The notes: generated by a model from the sequence alone, not told the origin. DNA of 10,893 bases from a bacterium (GCA_017477685.1 JAFUUT010000183.1:1-10893), one strand, 5' to 3'. Positions 1 through 7,200 are shown, counted from the first letter of the stretch. A program made the numbers and translations.

Positions 1-50
1 ATCTGATATCATGTATTATATTGATGATTCAGAGAAAATCAAATTATTTT

Positions 51-1622
51 TTATTTATTTGCTCTGCTAAGTCTGACAAGTTCGGAGTATTGATGTTTAT
101 ATTGATTTGTATTGTCGAGGCTTTCTGCTTCTGAGATGTATTCCAGTGCTGTTTTGTAATCTTGTTTTTCTTTGTAATAATCACTCATCTGTGCATAATA
201 TTTCGGGTTATTCAAATCGTAGAGTATTGCACGTTTCATACATTCGATAGCTTCGTCAATATCGTTTGTTCTTTCTCTTGCCAAAGATAAGTAATAATAT
301 CCTTCCGAACAATTTATGTCAAGTTCCAAAGCATTTTGAGCATATTCTTTTGTCCTCTCATAATCCTCTTTTAGGTATGACGATTTTGCTCCAAGAATGT
401 TCCCGCTAATATAGTTTGGATTTATATCAAGAATTTTGTCCGCTATTTCTTGTGCTTTGTCATAATTTTTTTCTTGAATGTAAACTTCCGCTAAATCATT
501 CATATAATCCAAATTATCCGGATTTTGTTCAATTACATTTTTAATTGTTTTTTCAGCTTTGTCATAAATATTTAATTCTTTATAGATTTTTGCCAGCGAA
601 ATATTTGCAAGTGAATCGTTAGAATTACCTTTGGTAATATTTTCAAGAATACTTTTTGCACCGAGTAAATCTTTATTCTGTGCAAGCAGTAATGCTTGTA
701 ATACAAGGCTTCTGCTATGCTCAGGGGCTGATTTTAAAATGGCATCGATTTCTTTTGAAGCTTTTTGATACTCTTTCATCTCATAATATAAGTATGCTAA
801 AGAGTATCTGTAATCTATGTTATCAGGTTGAATATAAAGAGCTTTTGAATAGGCGCTGAGAGCCTCTTTATACCAGCCGTTGTAAAAATATGCATTGCCT
901 AAATTGTAAAAATAAGTGGATTTATTTGGGTTTGAAGCTGCCGCTTTTGAAAAATATTTTATTGCTTCAATAAATTGCATATTTTCAAGTTCAAACAGCC
1001 CTAAAAAATTTAAAATTTCCGGATTTTGTGTATTTGTGCTGATTCTGTTGAAAATCTCTTTTGATTTCTCAAAATTGCCATTATCAAATTGTATTTTCCC
1101 CTCAAGTAAAAGAACTCGTTCATCATTGCTGTCGCAATCTTGCAAATATTTTTTCGCAAGTTCTTTTTCCCCGTGATTGTACAATGTGTTTGCACATTCA
1201 ATTTTTATATCAGAATTGAAGAATTCTGAATTTGTATATTTTTCAACTTCGTTGAAAGAGTTTTTCTTTATGAGTATTTTTATCAATTTTTCCAGATTTT
1301 CGGAATTTTGATGACTTTCGAATAGACTGAGGGCAATTTTTTCGGCTTCGTCTAAATTGCCTTTGCGTTCGTTTATTAAAATCATTAAACTCAAAGAGTT
1401 CTGATGGATGGAATCTATTGCTATAACTTTTTCTAAATACTTTTCAGCTTTGTCATAATTGTTTGTTATGAAATATAGTTCTCCTATTTGGAACAATATT
1501 TCAATATTATCTTCATCTTCTTCCAATGCTTTATATAATACTTCTACAGCCTGTTTATAGGCTTTTTTTTCTTTTAAATCCTGAGCTTGTTTGATATAAT
1601 CTGTATTTTCTGTATTATCCAT
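51..1622 (-). CDS. Tetratricopeptide (TPR) repeat protein, cytoplasmic
   Basis: This 523-residue protein is built almost entirely of TPR units, helical hairpins that form a protein-binding solenoid. I count about 13 or 14 units of roughly 34 residues, clearest at about 7-37, 41-73, 203-233, 237-267, 270-300, 337-368, 371-402, 405-435, 439-470 and 473-503. They show the usual signs: a helix-A LGNAYFYNGWYKEAL-type pattern, Ala at position 20, and Pro-Asn/Asp at unit ends (NPNK, QPDN, NPDN, NPNY). Units between 75 and 200 are degenerate. There is no signal peptide, membrane segment or catalytic domain, so it is probably a soluble scaffold. The ATG follows a weak purine-rich ribosome site (AAAGAGA, about 7 bases away) that overlaps the end of the upstream FtsB-like gene, only 15 bases before. 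The two are probably co-transcribed. The partner is unknown; TPRs give no function by themselves. Confidence 0.9.
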   Translation of the reverse strand: MDNTENTDYIKQAQDLKEKKAYKQAVEVLYKALEEDEDNIEILFQIGELYFITNNYDKAEKYLEKVIAIDSIHQNSLSLMILINERKGNLDEAEKIALSLFESHQNSENLEKLIKILIKKNSFNEVEKYTNSEFFNSDIKIECANTLYNHGEKELAKKYLQDCDSNDERVLLLEGKIQFDNGNFEKSKEIFNRISTNTQNPEILNFLGLFELENMQFIEAIKYFSKAAASNPNKSTYFYNLGNAYFYNGWYKEALSAYSKALYIQPDNIDYRYSLAYLYYEMKEYQKASKEIDAILKSAPEHSRSLVLQALLLAQNKDLLGAKSILENITKGNSNDSLANISLAKIYKELNIYDKAEKTIKNVIEQNPDNLDYMNDLAEVYIQEKNYDKAQEIADKILDINPNYISGNILGAKSSYLKEDYERTKEYAQNALELDINCSEGYYYLSLARERTNDIDEAIECMKRAILYDLNNPKYYAQMSDYYKEKQDYKTALEYISEAESLDNTNQYKHQYSELVRLSRANK

Positions 1623-1637
1623 GATAAAATCTCTTTT

Positions 1638-2087
1638 CTATTCTTCGTCAACTTCTTCCGGTATGTATGGTTTTTCGGTCAACGGTATGTCTTCTTGTGT
1701 TGTTTTTTCTTGTTTTCCTTTTTTAAAATCCCAAAAATGTTTTTTGGGCTGTGGTTTTTCAACTTTTTTGTTTATTATAATTAAAACCTCATCTTGTCCT
1801 GCCATTTTTAAGTTGTTACGTGCTATCCCTTCAAGACTGTTATCAGAAGTTACCATTTTTTTCTCCGATTTTAAATCTTGATTTCTCATTTTAACTTGTT
1901 TTAGGTGATTTTCAAGTATTATGCTTTTTCCGTGATATGAGATTATTTTAGTAATATTAAGAATTGCACCCCACCCTATTTGAATTAGGCAGAAAAGAAG
2001 TACAACCGTCAAAAATGAATAATAAAACCCGATTTTGCGATTATATTTTTCAGCTTTTTTATTTTTAGGTGTGTTTGTATTCTTCAT
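1638..2087 (-). CDS. FtsB/DivIC-family septum formation initiator-like protein
   Basis: This is a 149-residue bitopic membrane protein. It has a short basic cytoplasmic tail (1-20), one hydrophobic segment (about 21-45), a charged heptad-like coiled-coil stretch (about 52-80), and then the segment LEGIARNNLKMAGQDEVLII (85-104). That last part matches the family signature of an alpha-helical end followed by a Gly-x-x-x-Glu-x-hydrophobic strand. FtsB and DivIC pair with FtsL and FtsQ/DivIB in the divisome and help activate septal peptidoglycan synthesis. The tail after 105 is charged and rich in Lys, Pro and Glu, ends EEVDEE, and is longer than in FtsB of Escherichia coli. A strong ribosome site (AGAGG, 5 bases before the ATG) and a good promoter lie directly upstream, so this gene starts its own unit with the TPR gene. 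The family call is good; which paralogue (FtsB, DivIC or FtsL-like) is uncertain. Confidence 0.82.
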   Translation of the reverse strand: MKNTNTPKNKKAEKYNRKIGFYYSFLTVVLLFCLIQIGWGAILNITKIISYHGKSIILENHLKQVKMRNQDLKSEKKMVTSDNSLEGIARNNLKMAGQDEVLIIINKKVEKPQPKKHFWDFKKGKQEKTTQEDIPLTEKPYIPEEVDEE

Positions 2088-2105
2088 TAAACCCTCTTTG
2101 AGTCT

Positions 2106-2134
2106 ATTATATGCCCTTTTGTTCTAATTTACAA
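2106..2134 (-). promoter_or_regulatory. Sigma-70-type promoter for the FtsB-like/TPR unit
   Basis: Read on the minus strand, a TTGTAA -35 box (2129-2134) is followed after exactly 17 bases by a perfect TATAAT -10 box (2106-2111). The predicted start is near 2099, giving a leader of about 12 bases that still holds the AGAGG ribosome site at 2093-2097. It sits in the 54-base gap after the stop of the upstream gene. Confidence 0.7.
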
Positions 2135-2141
2135 ATAATTT

Positions 2142-3035
2142 TTACAATTTAAAAACTGTATAGAATTTAAATTGACTCTTTAGCAGATTATTTTCGTCGT
2201 CGTATGATTGGCTTGCTCCCAAATCAAGACGCAATCTGTCCATATCGTTTTGACCAAACGGGTTTATTGATAATATAAATTCAGCTTTTTTGTTTTTTGT
2301 TATCGGGTTTGTTGAAAGTCTTTCAATGATTGTGAGGTATTGGTTGAGCCGCAGTTCAGGTGCGAAATAAAAATTGTCACTGTAGCTGTTATCTGTTGAA
2401 CTTAGAGTTCTTGTGTATGTAGTTGTTAGAGCAAAACGCTTGTATTGGAACTTTGAAAATATTCCGGAAGAACTTTCTAATTCTCCGGTATCAATATATT
2501 GACTAAATACTGTACCTGCACTGAATGCGCCCATTTGCTTAGATTTGCTGCTATACATAGGGGCTATACTATATTCTGACGAATTCAACTTTGAATATTG
2601 ATTTTGTGTAAATAGAGGGGTTGTTTTCAGGTATTCAAAATTTTGTTCTTCAATAGACATTGGTTTTTTGATGTTTAGCGTAAGGAGGCTGTAATCAGGG
2701 ACTTCGAGTTCAATTCCCTCTTCTTCTTCCACATTATATTCCGCATAACCTTTTAAAACATCAGTATACATATCACTGATTGCGTAATCTCCATCTTCAT
2801 AAATGTCATAATCGTCATAAGAAATCGGAGGTGTTGTGTCTTCTGTTACATCATCGCTTGTAATATCTTCTTGCGCTTCTTCTTGAGGTTCTTCTTCCTC
2901 ATCATCAGGAAGTTGAAATTTGTATATTATACTGCCGTTTTCTCCGACAGAATTCTCCGCTTCTTCAAGTATTGAAGCTTTGCAGGGTAAAATTATTAAC
3001 ATAAATAAAATTAAAAACAAACCAACTCGTTTCAT
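2142..3035 (-). CDS. Secreted acidic protein with a putative C-terminal outer-membrane beta domain
   Basis: I do not recognise the family. The 297-residue product starts with a classical signal peptide (MKR, then a hydrophobic core at 5-17) with likely cleavage after Ala20 (C-K-A). Cys18 is not in a proper lipobox, so I do not call it a lipoprotein. Residues 44-110 are extremely acidic (runs such as DDEEEEP and EEEEG, many Asp-Tyr pairs) and look disordered. From about 165 to the end the sequence alternates polar and hydrophobic/aromatic residues in short stretches broken by Ser/Asn/Asp turns: around 192-210, 221-240, 251-260, 266-274 and 286-297. That is what outer-membrane beta strands look like, and the protein ends on a strand (FKFYTVFKL). 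I infer an envelope protein anchored by a small barrel or sheet. No Shine-Dalgarno site precedes the ATG. The coding call is firm; the function is unknown. Confidence 0.75.
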   Translation of the reverse strand: MKRVGLFLILFMLIILPCKASILEEAENSVGENGSIIYKFQLPDDEEEEPQEEAQEDITSDDVTEDTTPPISYDDYDIYEDGDYAISDMYTDVLKGYAEYNVEEEEGIELEVPDYSLLTLNIKKPMSIEEQNFEYLKTTPLFTQNQYSKLNSSEYSIAPMYSSKSKQMGAFSAGTVFSQYIDTGELESSSGIFSKFQYKRFALTTTYTRTLSSTDNSYSDNFYFAPELRLNQYLTIIERLSTNPITKNKKAEFILSINPFGQNDMDRLRLDLGASQSYDDENNLLKSQFKFYTVFKL

Positions 3036-3042
3036 ATATCAT

Positions 3043-3071
3043 ATATTACAATATATTTTGATTTTCATCAA
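3043..3071 (-). promoter_or_regulatory. Candidate promoter abutting the start codon of the acidic secreted protein
   Basis: On the minus strand TTGATG (3066-3071) is followed after 17 bases by TAATAT (3043-3048), each matching four of six consensus positions. The -10 box ends 7 bases before the ATG at 3035, so transcription would begin at about 3036 or 3035 and leave no room for a ribosome site, which is indeed absent. The region is very AT-rich, so chance matches are easy. Confidence 0.4.
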
Positions 3072-3215
3072 TAATGTTACAAAGATTTATATTATTATAA
3101 AAACATTACAAAATGTAAATTATTCAGCAAAATACGTTATTTTTTTTGAAATTCTGGGATAATCATGATTACCATTTTCTTTTTCTTTATTTTCTCCTAC
3201 ACTAACCTTTTATTC

Positions 3216-3236
3216 AGCCGTACATGCGGCTTTTTT
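3216..3236 (+). terminator. Rho-independent terminator-like hairpin on the plus strand, no gene before it
   Basis: AGCCG (3216-3220) pairs with CGGCT (3227-3231) across a TACATG loop and runs into six T residues (3231-3236), the textbook layout for a plus-strand terminator. On the minus strand the hairpin is not followed by a T run. The nearest genes on both sides are minus-strand, so what this would terminate is unclear. The rest of the 3036-3277 gap holds promoter-like AT-rich DNA, a perfect palindrome AATCATGATT (3161-3170), and no gene I can support. Confidence 0.5.
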
Positions 3237-3243
3237 GTTGCGT

Positions 3244-3274
3244 AAAAAAACTCTCTATATAAGAGAGTTTTTTT
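3244..3274 (-). terminator. Strong terminator after the prepilin gene, symmetric
   Basis: A perfect 13-base inverted repeat, A7CTCTCT (3244-3256) and AGAGAGT7 (3262-3274), flanks a five-base ATATA loop. It begins 3 bases after the prepilin stop codon. Because the outer arms are A and T runs, each strand gives a hairpin trailing into U residues, so it can work in both directions. Its natural role is ending the prepilin transcript. Confidence 0.85.
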
Positions 3275-3277
3275 GTG

Positions 3278-4147
3278 TTAATCATTACTCATTATGTCTG
3301 CTTCAGGTCCAATGTTGTCTTTTACCCATTCATTTTGTATGGTAATCTGTCCTGTTTTGTAGTCTACATCCATACGGAATGTATCAAATGAAGAATTTCG
3401 TGCAAAAGCACTATCTTTATTTACTACTTTGTACATATGACCGTTTCCATCATCGTAATCAAAGTCCCAAAATTCAATATCTTCATCTGATGCTTCAGAG
3501 GCAACGATAGTGTCCGGTTGTTTGCGGTTTGGCGATTCTGTACCGTTTACATCAACATATATCCTAATATACGGATCTACTGCATCGCTAACAGGGTCTG
3601 TAATATTAAAAGTCCATTCCATGCCATCTTTTGTCCTGCATACAAACGGGGCTACATCATGTACATTCGGGTATTCTACCTCTCCTCCTTCCGCGACATT
3701 ATATTCATCATAGCAGCCTATTTTATCCATAAATACCTGTACAAATTTTTCTCCGGCCATGTCATTGACCTGATCATCAGCTATGATTTTTTTACCATCT
3801 CCATCATATGCGTCTGCTTTATCCGGCCAATATTTACATCCGGAATATCCGTGGGGATCGAGTAAACCGGTAAATCTCGGAACACGTTCTCCGCCAACAG
3901 TCTTAAAATAGTCTTTGAAAGGATTTTCAGAATTATCATCTTTGTCTAAGGTACTTAAATCAGGATAACATGTTTCATCATTCAGCATATCTTGAATGGT
4001 TACAGCGGTTATATGGAATGCTTTTTTGGCTCTCATAACATTTTCATTAGGAATAAGCCGGCTGATAATCGGTGTCAAAATCCCCGCCAAGCCGCCAACA
4101 ATAGCCAGTGCAATTAATAACTCAGATAATGTAAAACCCTTTTTCAT
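3278..4147 (-). CDS. Type IV pilin-like (type II secretion pseudopilin-like) prepilin
   Basis: The 289-residue product has a textbook class III signal: a short basic leader MKKG, then FTLSELLIALAIVGGLAG. A prepilin peptidase should cut between Gly4 and Phe5, leaving Phe at +1 and the conserved Glu at +5 (residue 9). The hydrophobic helix (5-29) would hold the subunit in the inner membrane before assembly into a filament. The globular part is large and acidic and has four cysteines (60, 104, 145, 170), enough for two disulfides. A DVNG...PN segment (199-207, after a hydrophobic strand) resembles one I associate with pilin-like proteins annotated as type II secretion proteins. The ATG has a good ribosome site (GAGGAA, 6 bases away), its own promoter and a terminator, so it is probably a single-gene unit. 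No assembly ATPase, platform protein or peptidase lies in the window. It may be a pilus, competence or secretion subunit. Confidence 0.88.
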   Translation of the reverse strand: MKKGFTLSELLIALAIVGGLAGILTPIISRLIPNENVMRAKKAFHITAVTIQDMLNDETCYPDLSTLDKDDNSENPFKDYFKTVGGERVPRFTGLLDPHGYSGCKYWPDKADAYDGDGKKIIADDQVNDMAGEKFVQVFMDKIGCYDEYNVAEGGEVEYPNVHDVAPFVCRTKDGMEWTFNITDPVSDAVDPYIRIYVDVNGTESPNRKQPDTIVASEASDEDIEFWDFDYDDGNGHMYKVVNKDSAFARNSSFDTFRMDVDYKTGQITIQNEWVKDNIGPEADIMSND

Positions 4148-4199
4148 ATAATATTCCTCACGTTTAGGATAGTCCCAAATAATTATTGTTAATATAACT

Positions 4200-4228
4200 A
4201 TTATAAATTATTTTCAAGCAAAATTCAA
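4200..4228 (-). promoter_or_regulatory. Sigma-70-type promoter for the prepilin gene
   Basis: On the minus strand TTGAAT (4223-4228) and a perfect TATAAT (4200-4205) are 17 bases apart. The predicted start near 4193 gives a leader of about 45 bases containing the GAGGAA ribosome site at 4154-4159. It lies in the 91-base gap between the recJ stop and the prepilin start. An overlapping alternative (TTGAAA, 17 bases, TATTAA) is shifted about 11 bases downstream and is weaker. Confidence 0.65.
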
Positions 4229-4238
4229 CCGTGTAAAG

Positions 4239-6599
4239 CTAAAACTGGGAAACTATTGAAACTAAATCATCTTCCATCATACTATGCTGAAACATTTCGC
4301 ATTCTTCCGACAGGTTGTATATTTGCGTGAATTTCGGATGGTCTTTAACTTGGGACAGGTCTCCGTTTATATATTCAATGGTGTAAAAATCATTGTTTTT
4401 GTCTTTGATTTCTATAATTCCGCATTCTTTAAATAATTCTAACAATTTTTCCACAACTTCAATGGATTTGCCCAAAAAACTTGCACATCTTATGAGTTCT
4501 AATTTCCCGCCATTTGCGTGTGAGGCATATTTTACCATTCCGTTGAAAGTTTGAACAAGTCCTTGTTCATCAAAAAATTTTGGCTCATAGTTCATAAAAT
4601 GCAGCCCCTTAGGTTCGGATTTTTCAAGTATATAATCAAGCATTTTTTTATCGGACGGATAATCAAAAAACATTACAACATCACATTTCGGGATATTATT
4701 GCGTGTAAAGGTTTTTGATGCTATTTGGGGGTATGATTTTATGGTATCTAAAATATACTTACTCTCCGCAAAAACTTTTATGTTTAATTTTGTTGTTTTC
4801 AGATAGTCGTTAACATTGGTTAAAATACCGGTTTTAGTACGGTTATCATATATTTTGTATTTACATTGCGAAGATGTTTCTTGTTCATTGTCTAAAACTT
4901 CTGAATGTATATCGTCTATAACGAGTTGGACAGAGATATTTCCGTTATATTCGTTTATTTGCGGGTGGAAAGCAATGTCTGCACTGTCGCCTGCGCTTAA
5001 CGGAATATCACCTTTGCTCCACCATACAGATGTAAATTCATAGGCATCTTTGCCCATAATAAGTCTTAGATGTGAATTGTCAGAACCCATCAAGCGTTTT
5101 TGTTTAACTTTCAGGTTTTCTATTGAAAAAATAGGGCTCGGGTTTGATGCTCCGAAAGGTTCAAGTTTTGAAATTTCTTCAACCAAGTTAATTGTAATAT
5201 CTTCAGGTTGTAATTTCAGATCAATTTTGATATGAGGTTTAAGATCTTGACCTTGTGTATAATTTTTAACGGATTCATTCAGTGCTTTTTTAACCTGTTC
5301 AAATGTTTCTTCATCCCCGTCAAAAGAAAGTCCGGCAGCCATTTTGTGTCCGCCAAAACCTTTGAATAATTCTGCATTTTCTGCAATCACATCATATAAA
5401 GGTACTCCCTCAATACTCCTTGCAGAACATCCGTACTCATTTGTTTCTTTTTTATGCACCATCAAAAATACAGGTTTGTAGTATTTTTCTACCAATTTTG
5501 CCGCAACAATTCCTATAACCCCGCCGTGCCAATCTTCGTGTGCAAGTACGATTGCAGGGTTTTTATTCCCCTCTTTTTGAACCATTGCATCTGCCTGTTC
5601 AAATACTTCTGAACATTTTGTTTGACGTACGGCATTAAGTTCATTCAAAGTGGCAATTGCAACTTCAATTTCTTGTTTATTGTCGGAAGTTAAAACTTTC
5701 CACGCGGAATCAACGGTATCCATTCTGCTGGAAGCGTTTATTCTTGGTGCAACTCCAAATCCTATATTTTCGGTTGTTACTCCTTTTGTAATATCATATC
5801 CGGCGCTTTCTATGAGTTTTGTCAATCCGTAGTGTTTTCCTTGAGATATTAGTTCAAGTCCTTTTGCCGCAAAATATCTGTTTTCTCCCAGCAGCGGTAC
5901 AACATCAGCAATAGAACCTACTGCAACAAACGGCAAAATTTCATATATAAAATCTGTTTTGCTATATTCTGTCAAAAGGGCTTGTGCAACTTTAAAAGCT
6001 ACCCCGCAGCCTGCTAAGTATGTTAAATATTCTATTTGTTTCGAGGTTAATTTTTCATCTAACGCATAAGGTGCTTTAGGGTTAATGATAGCAAAGGCTT
6101 CCGGCAGAACTTCCGGAGCTTCGTGGTGGTCTGTGATGATTACGTCGATAGTTTTAAAGCTATTTATAAATTTTATCGCTTCAACATCTGAAATCCCGCA
6201 ATCTACTGAAATAATGACTTTCGGTTTAATTGTTGTCATTATTTTTACAAGAGCTTTTGTGTCAAAACCGTGACCTTGTGTTTCTCTGTCCGGTATAAAG
6301 TGATGAACTTCCGCCCCTATGTGTTTTAATGTTTTATACAATATCGAAGTGGATGTGATGCCATCGGCATCAAAATCACCATATATTACTATGTTTTCGC
6401 GGTTTTCGATTGCTTTAGAAAGTCTTTCTATCGCTTTTTTCATATCACAAAATGCGTATGGTGAAGTAAGTTCCATTTCTAAAGGATTAAGAAAATCTTT
6501 TATATCTTCATCCGTTGTAATTCCGCGTGAAATTAGCAGTCTTTTTATAAGTGATTTTTCTTCCGACCCGCTATTATCGTATATCCATTCTTTTTTCAT
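4239..6599 (-). CDS. recJ: Single-stranded-DNA-specific exonuclease RecJ
   Basis: RecJ degrades single-stranded DNA 5'-3' in RecFOR recombination, mismatch repair and base excision repair. From the ATG at 6599 it is 786 residues, clearly longer than the 577-residue E. coli enzyme because of an extra C-terminal region, as in Firmicutes-type RecJ. The DHH-phosphoesterase motifs are intact: GDFDADG (74-80), VDCG (132-135), TDHH (156-159, the name-giving Asp-His-His) and ADVVPL (231-236), all metal ligands or their neighbours. RINASSRM (286-293), HEDWHGGVIGI (354-364) and the DHHA1 signature GGHKMAAG (416-423) follow, then an OB-fold-like stretch (about 450-570) and a C-terminal region with weaker conservation. 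The frame stays open back to a TTG at 6656, but the ATG is the first with a ribosome site and gives the usual N-terminus. It is divergent from the gene at 6700; no clear promoter for recJ could be fixed in the 100-base gap. Confidence 0.96.
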   Translation of the reverse strand: MKKEWIYDNSGSEEKSLIKRLLISRGITTDEDIKDFLNPLEMELTSPYAFCDMKKAIERLSKAIENRENIVIYGDFDADGITSTSILYKTLKHIGAEVHHFIPDRETQGHGFDTKALVKIMTTIKPKVIISVDCGISDVEAIKFINSFKTIDVIITDHHEAPEVLPEAFAIINPKAPYALDEKLTSKQIEYLTYLAGCGVAFKVAQALLTEYSKTDFIYEILPFVAVGSIADVVPLLGENRYFAAKGLELISQGKHYGLTKLIESAGYDITKGVTTENIGFGVAPRINASSRMDTVDSAWKVLTSDNKQEIEVAIATLNELNAVRQTKCSEVFEQADAMVQKEGNKNPAIVLAHEDWHGGVIGIVAAKLVEKYYKPVFLMVHKKETNEYGCSARSIEGVPLYDVIAENAELFKGFGGHKMAAGLSFDGDEETFEQVKKALNESVKNYTQGQDLKPHIKIDLKLQPEDITINLVEEISKLEPFGASNPSPIFSIENLKVKQKRLMGSDNSHLRLIMGKDAYEFTSVWWSKGDIPLSAGDSADIAFHPQINEYNGNISVQLVIDDIHSEVLDNEQETSSQCKYKIYDNRTKTGILTNVNDYLKTTKLNIKVFAESKYILDTIKSYPQIASKTFTRNNIPKCDVVMFFDYPSDKKMLDYILEKSEPKGLHFMNYEPKFFDEQGLVQTFNGMVKYASHANGGKLELIRCASFLGKSIEVVEKLLELFKECGIIEIKDKNNDFYTIEYINGDLSQVKDHPKFTQIYNLSEECEMFQHSMMEDDLVSIVSQF

Positions 6600-6609
6600 A
6601 AATCCCAAG

Positions 6610-6615
6610 TCCTTC
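6610..6615 (-). promoter_or_regulatory. Ribosome binding site that fixes the recJ start
   Basis: Read on the minus strand this is GAAGGA, 10 bases before the ATG at 6599. No comparable purine run precedes the upstream in-frame TTG at 6656, which supports the shorter 786-residue RecJ. Confidence 0.65.
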
Positions 6616-6664
6616 TTTATTAAATAATAGCATATAAAATTCGAATATATAAACAAATTAACAT

Positions 6665-6693
6665 TTGTATTTTTATCATTGGAATGTTAAAAT
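6665..6693 (+). promoter_or_regulatory. Extended -10 promoter whose predicted start is the first ATG of the plus-strand operon
   Basis: TTGTAT (6665-6670) is followed after 17 bases by TAAAAT (6688-6693), one mismatch from consensus. A TG (6685-6686) stands one base before the -10 box, as in extended -10 promoters. Counting six bases past the -10 box puts +1 on A6700, the A of the ATG. No Shine-Dalgarno sequence lies between the boxes and the ATG except a poorly placed GGAA at 6681-6684, which would be upstream of the transcript. Confidence 0.6.
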
Positions 6694-6699
6694 TGTTCT

Positions 6700-7194
6700 A
6701 TGGATAAATTTTTGGTAAAGGATTTAGTGGTATATAGTTTAATTTTTGGCATTCTCACAGGAGTATTATCGGTTATTCCTTATGTCGGAATGCTAATGTT
6801 ATTTATGATACTTCTTTTTACTGCGCCGGTTGTCATTTTGTATATGATTATGGCGGGGAAGTTGGATTTGACCAATATTAAAGACAGTATTATATGGGGA
6901 GCGATTTGTGGTTTCAGCGGAAATCTGACGTTTTGTGCAGGTGCATGTATTGTTTTAGTTTTGCTAAAAATAGGTTTTGATTATTCTTCAAATTATCTTT
7001 TGACAACTATGGTTATGAACTCTCCAATATGGCTCACAGCGATATGTGTTATATTTTTGAGTACTTTAGTTGCAACAACCAATGCATTTTCAGGTTTTAT
7101 AACTTATTATGCTTTGAATTTTATACGTGATTCTTATGAAAGAACTCATAAATCCGAAAAAAATAATGACAATTTTAAAAATTATATGGAGTAA
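6700..7194 (+). CDS. Small polytopic membrane protein of unknown function
   Basis: I do not recognise this 164-residue protein. It is strongly hydrophobic, with segments at about 8-28, 31-52, 64-90, 109-125 and 127-143, so four or five membrane passes. The charged tail (144-164, many Lys, Asn, Asp, Glu) is hydrophilic and probably cytoplasmic. Two cysteines at 79 and 83 sit inside the third segment near a GFSGN turn; there is no motif for transport or catalysis that I can name. It is the first gene of the plus-strand cluster. The mtnA ribosome site (GGAG, 7188-7191) lies inside its last codons and mtnA starts 6 bases after its stop, so the two are co-transcribed and probably translationally coupled. 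The start is the ATG predicted to be at +1 of the transcript. That it is a real gene is supported by promoter, length and coupling; its role is unknown. Confidence 0.75.
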   Translation: MDKFLVKDLVVYSLIFGILTGVLSVIPYVGMLMLFMILLFTAPVVILYMIMAGKLDLTNIKDSIIWGAICGFSGNLTFCAGACIVLVLLKIGFDYSSNYLLTTMVMNSPIWLTAICVIFLSTLVATTNAFSGFITYYALNFIRDSYERTHKSEKNNDNFKNYME

Positions 7195-7200
7195 AATAAA

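Noticed and set aside
1..50. Possible start of another gene left of the TPR gene
   Set aside because: The 50 bases show no open frame with a start and ribosome site, and no hairpin followed by a T run; nothing can be called.
916..1176. Open frames on the strand opposite the TPR, recJ, prepilin and mtnA genes
   Set aside because: They lie antisense to strong coding regions, have low-complexity translations and no ribosome sites, so they are shadows.
3165..3245. A 26-codon hydrophobic frame, possibly a type I toxin-like peptide
   Set aside because: The ribosome site is poor, the frame runs through a terminator hairpin, and the nearby extended -10 would start transcription after its ATG. It is kept only as part of a small-RNA finding.
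6600..6656. A 19-residue N-terminal extension of RecJ starting at TTG 6656
   Set aside because: There is no ribosome site for the TTG, while the ATG at 6599 has GAAGGA upstream and gives the usual RecJ start.
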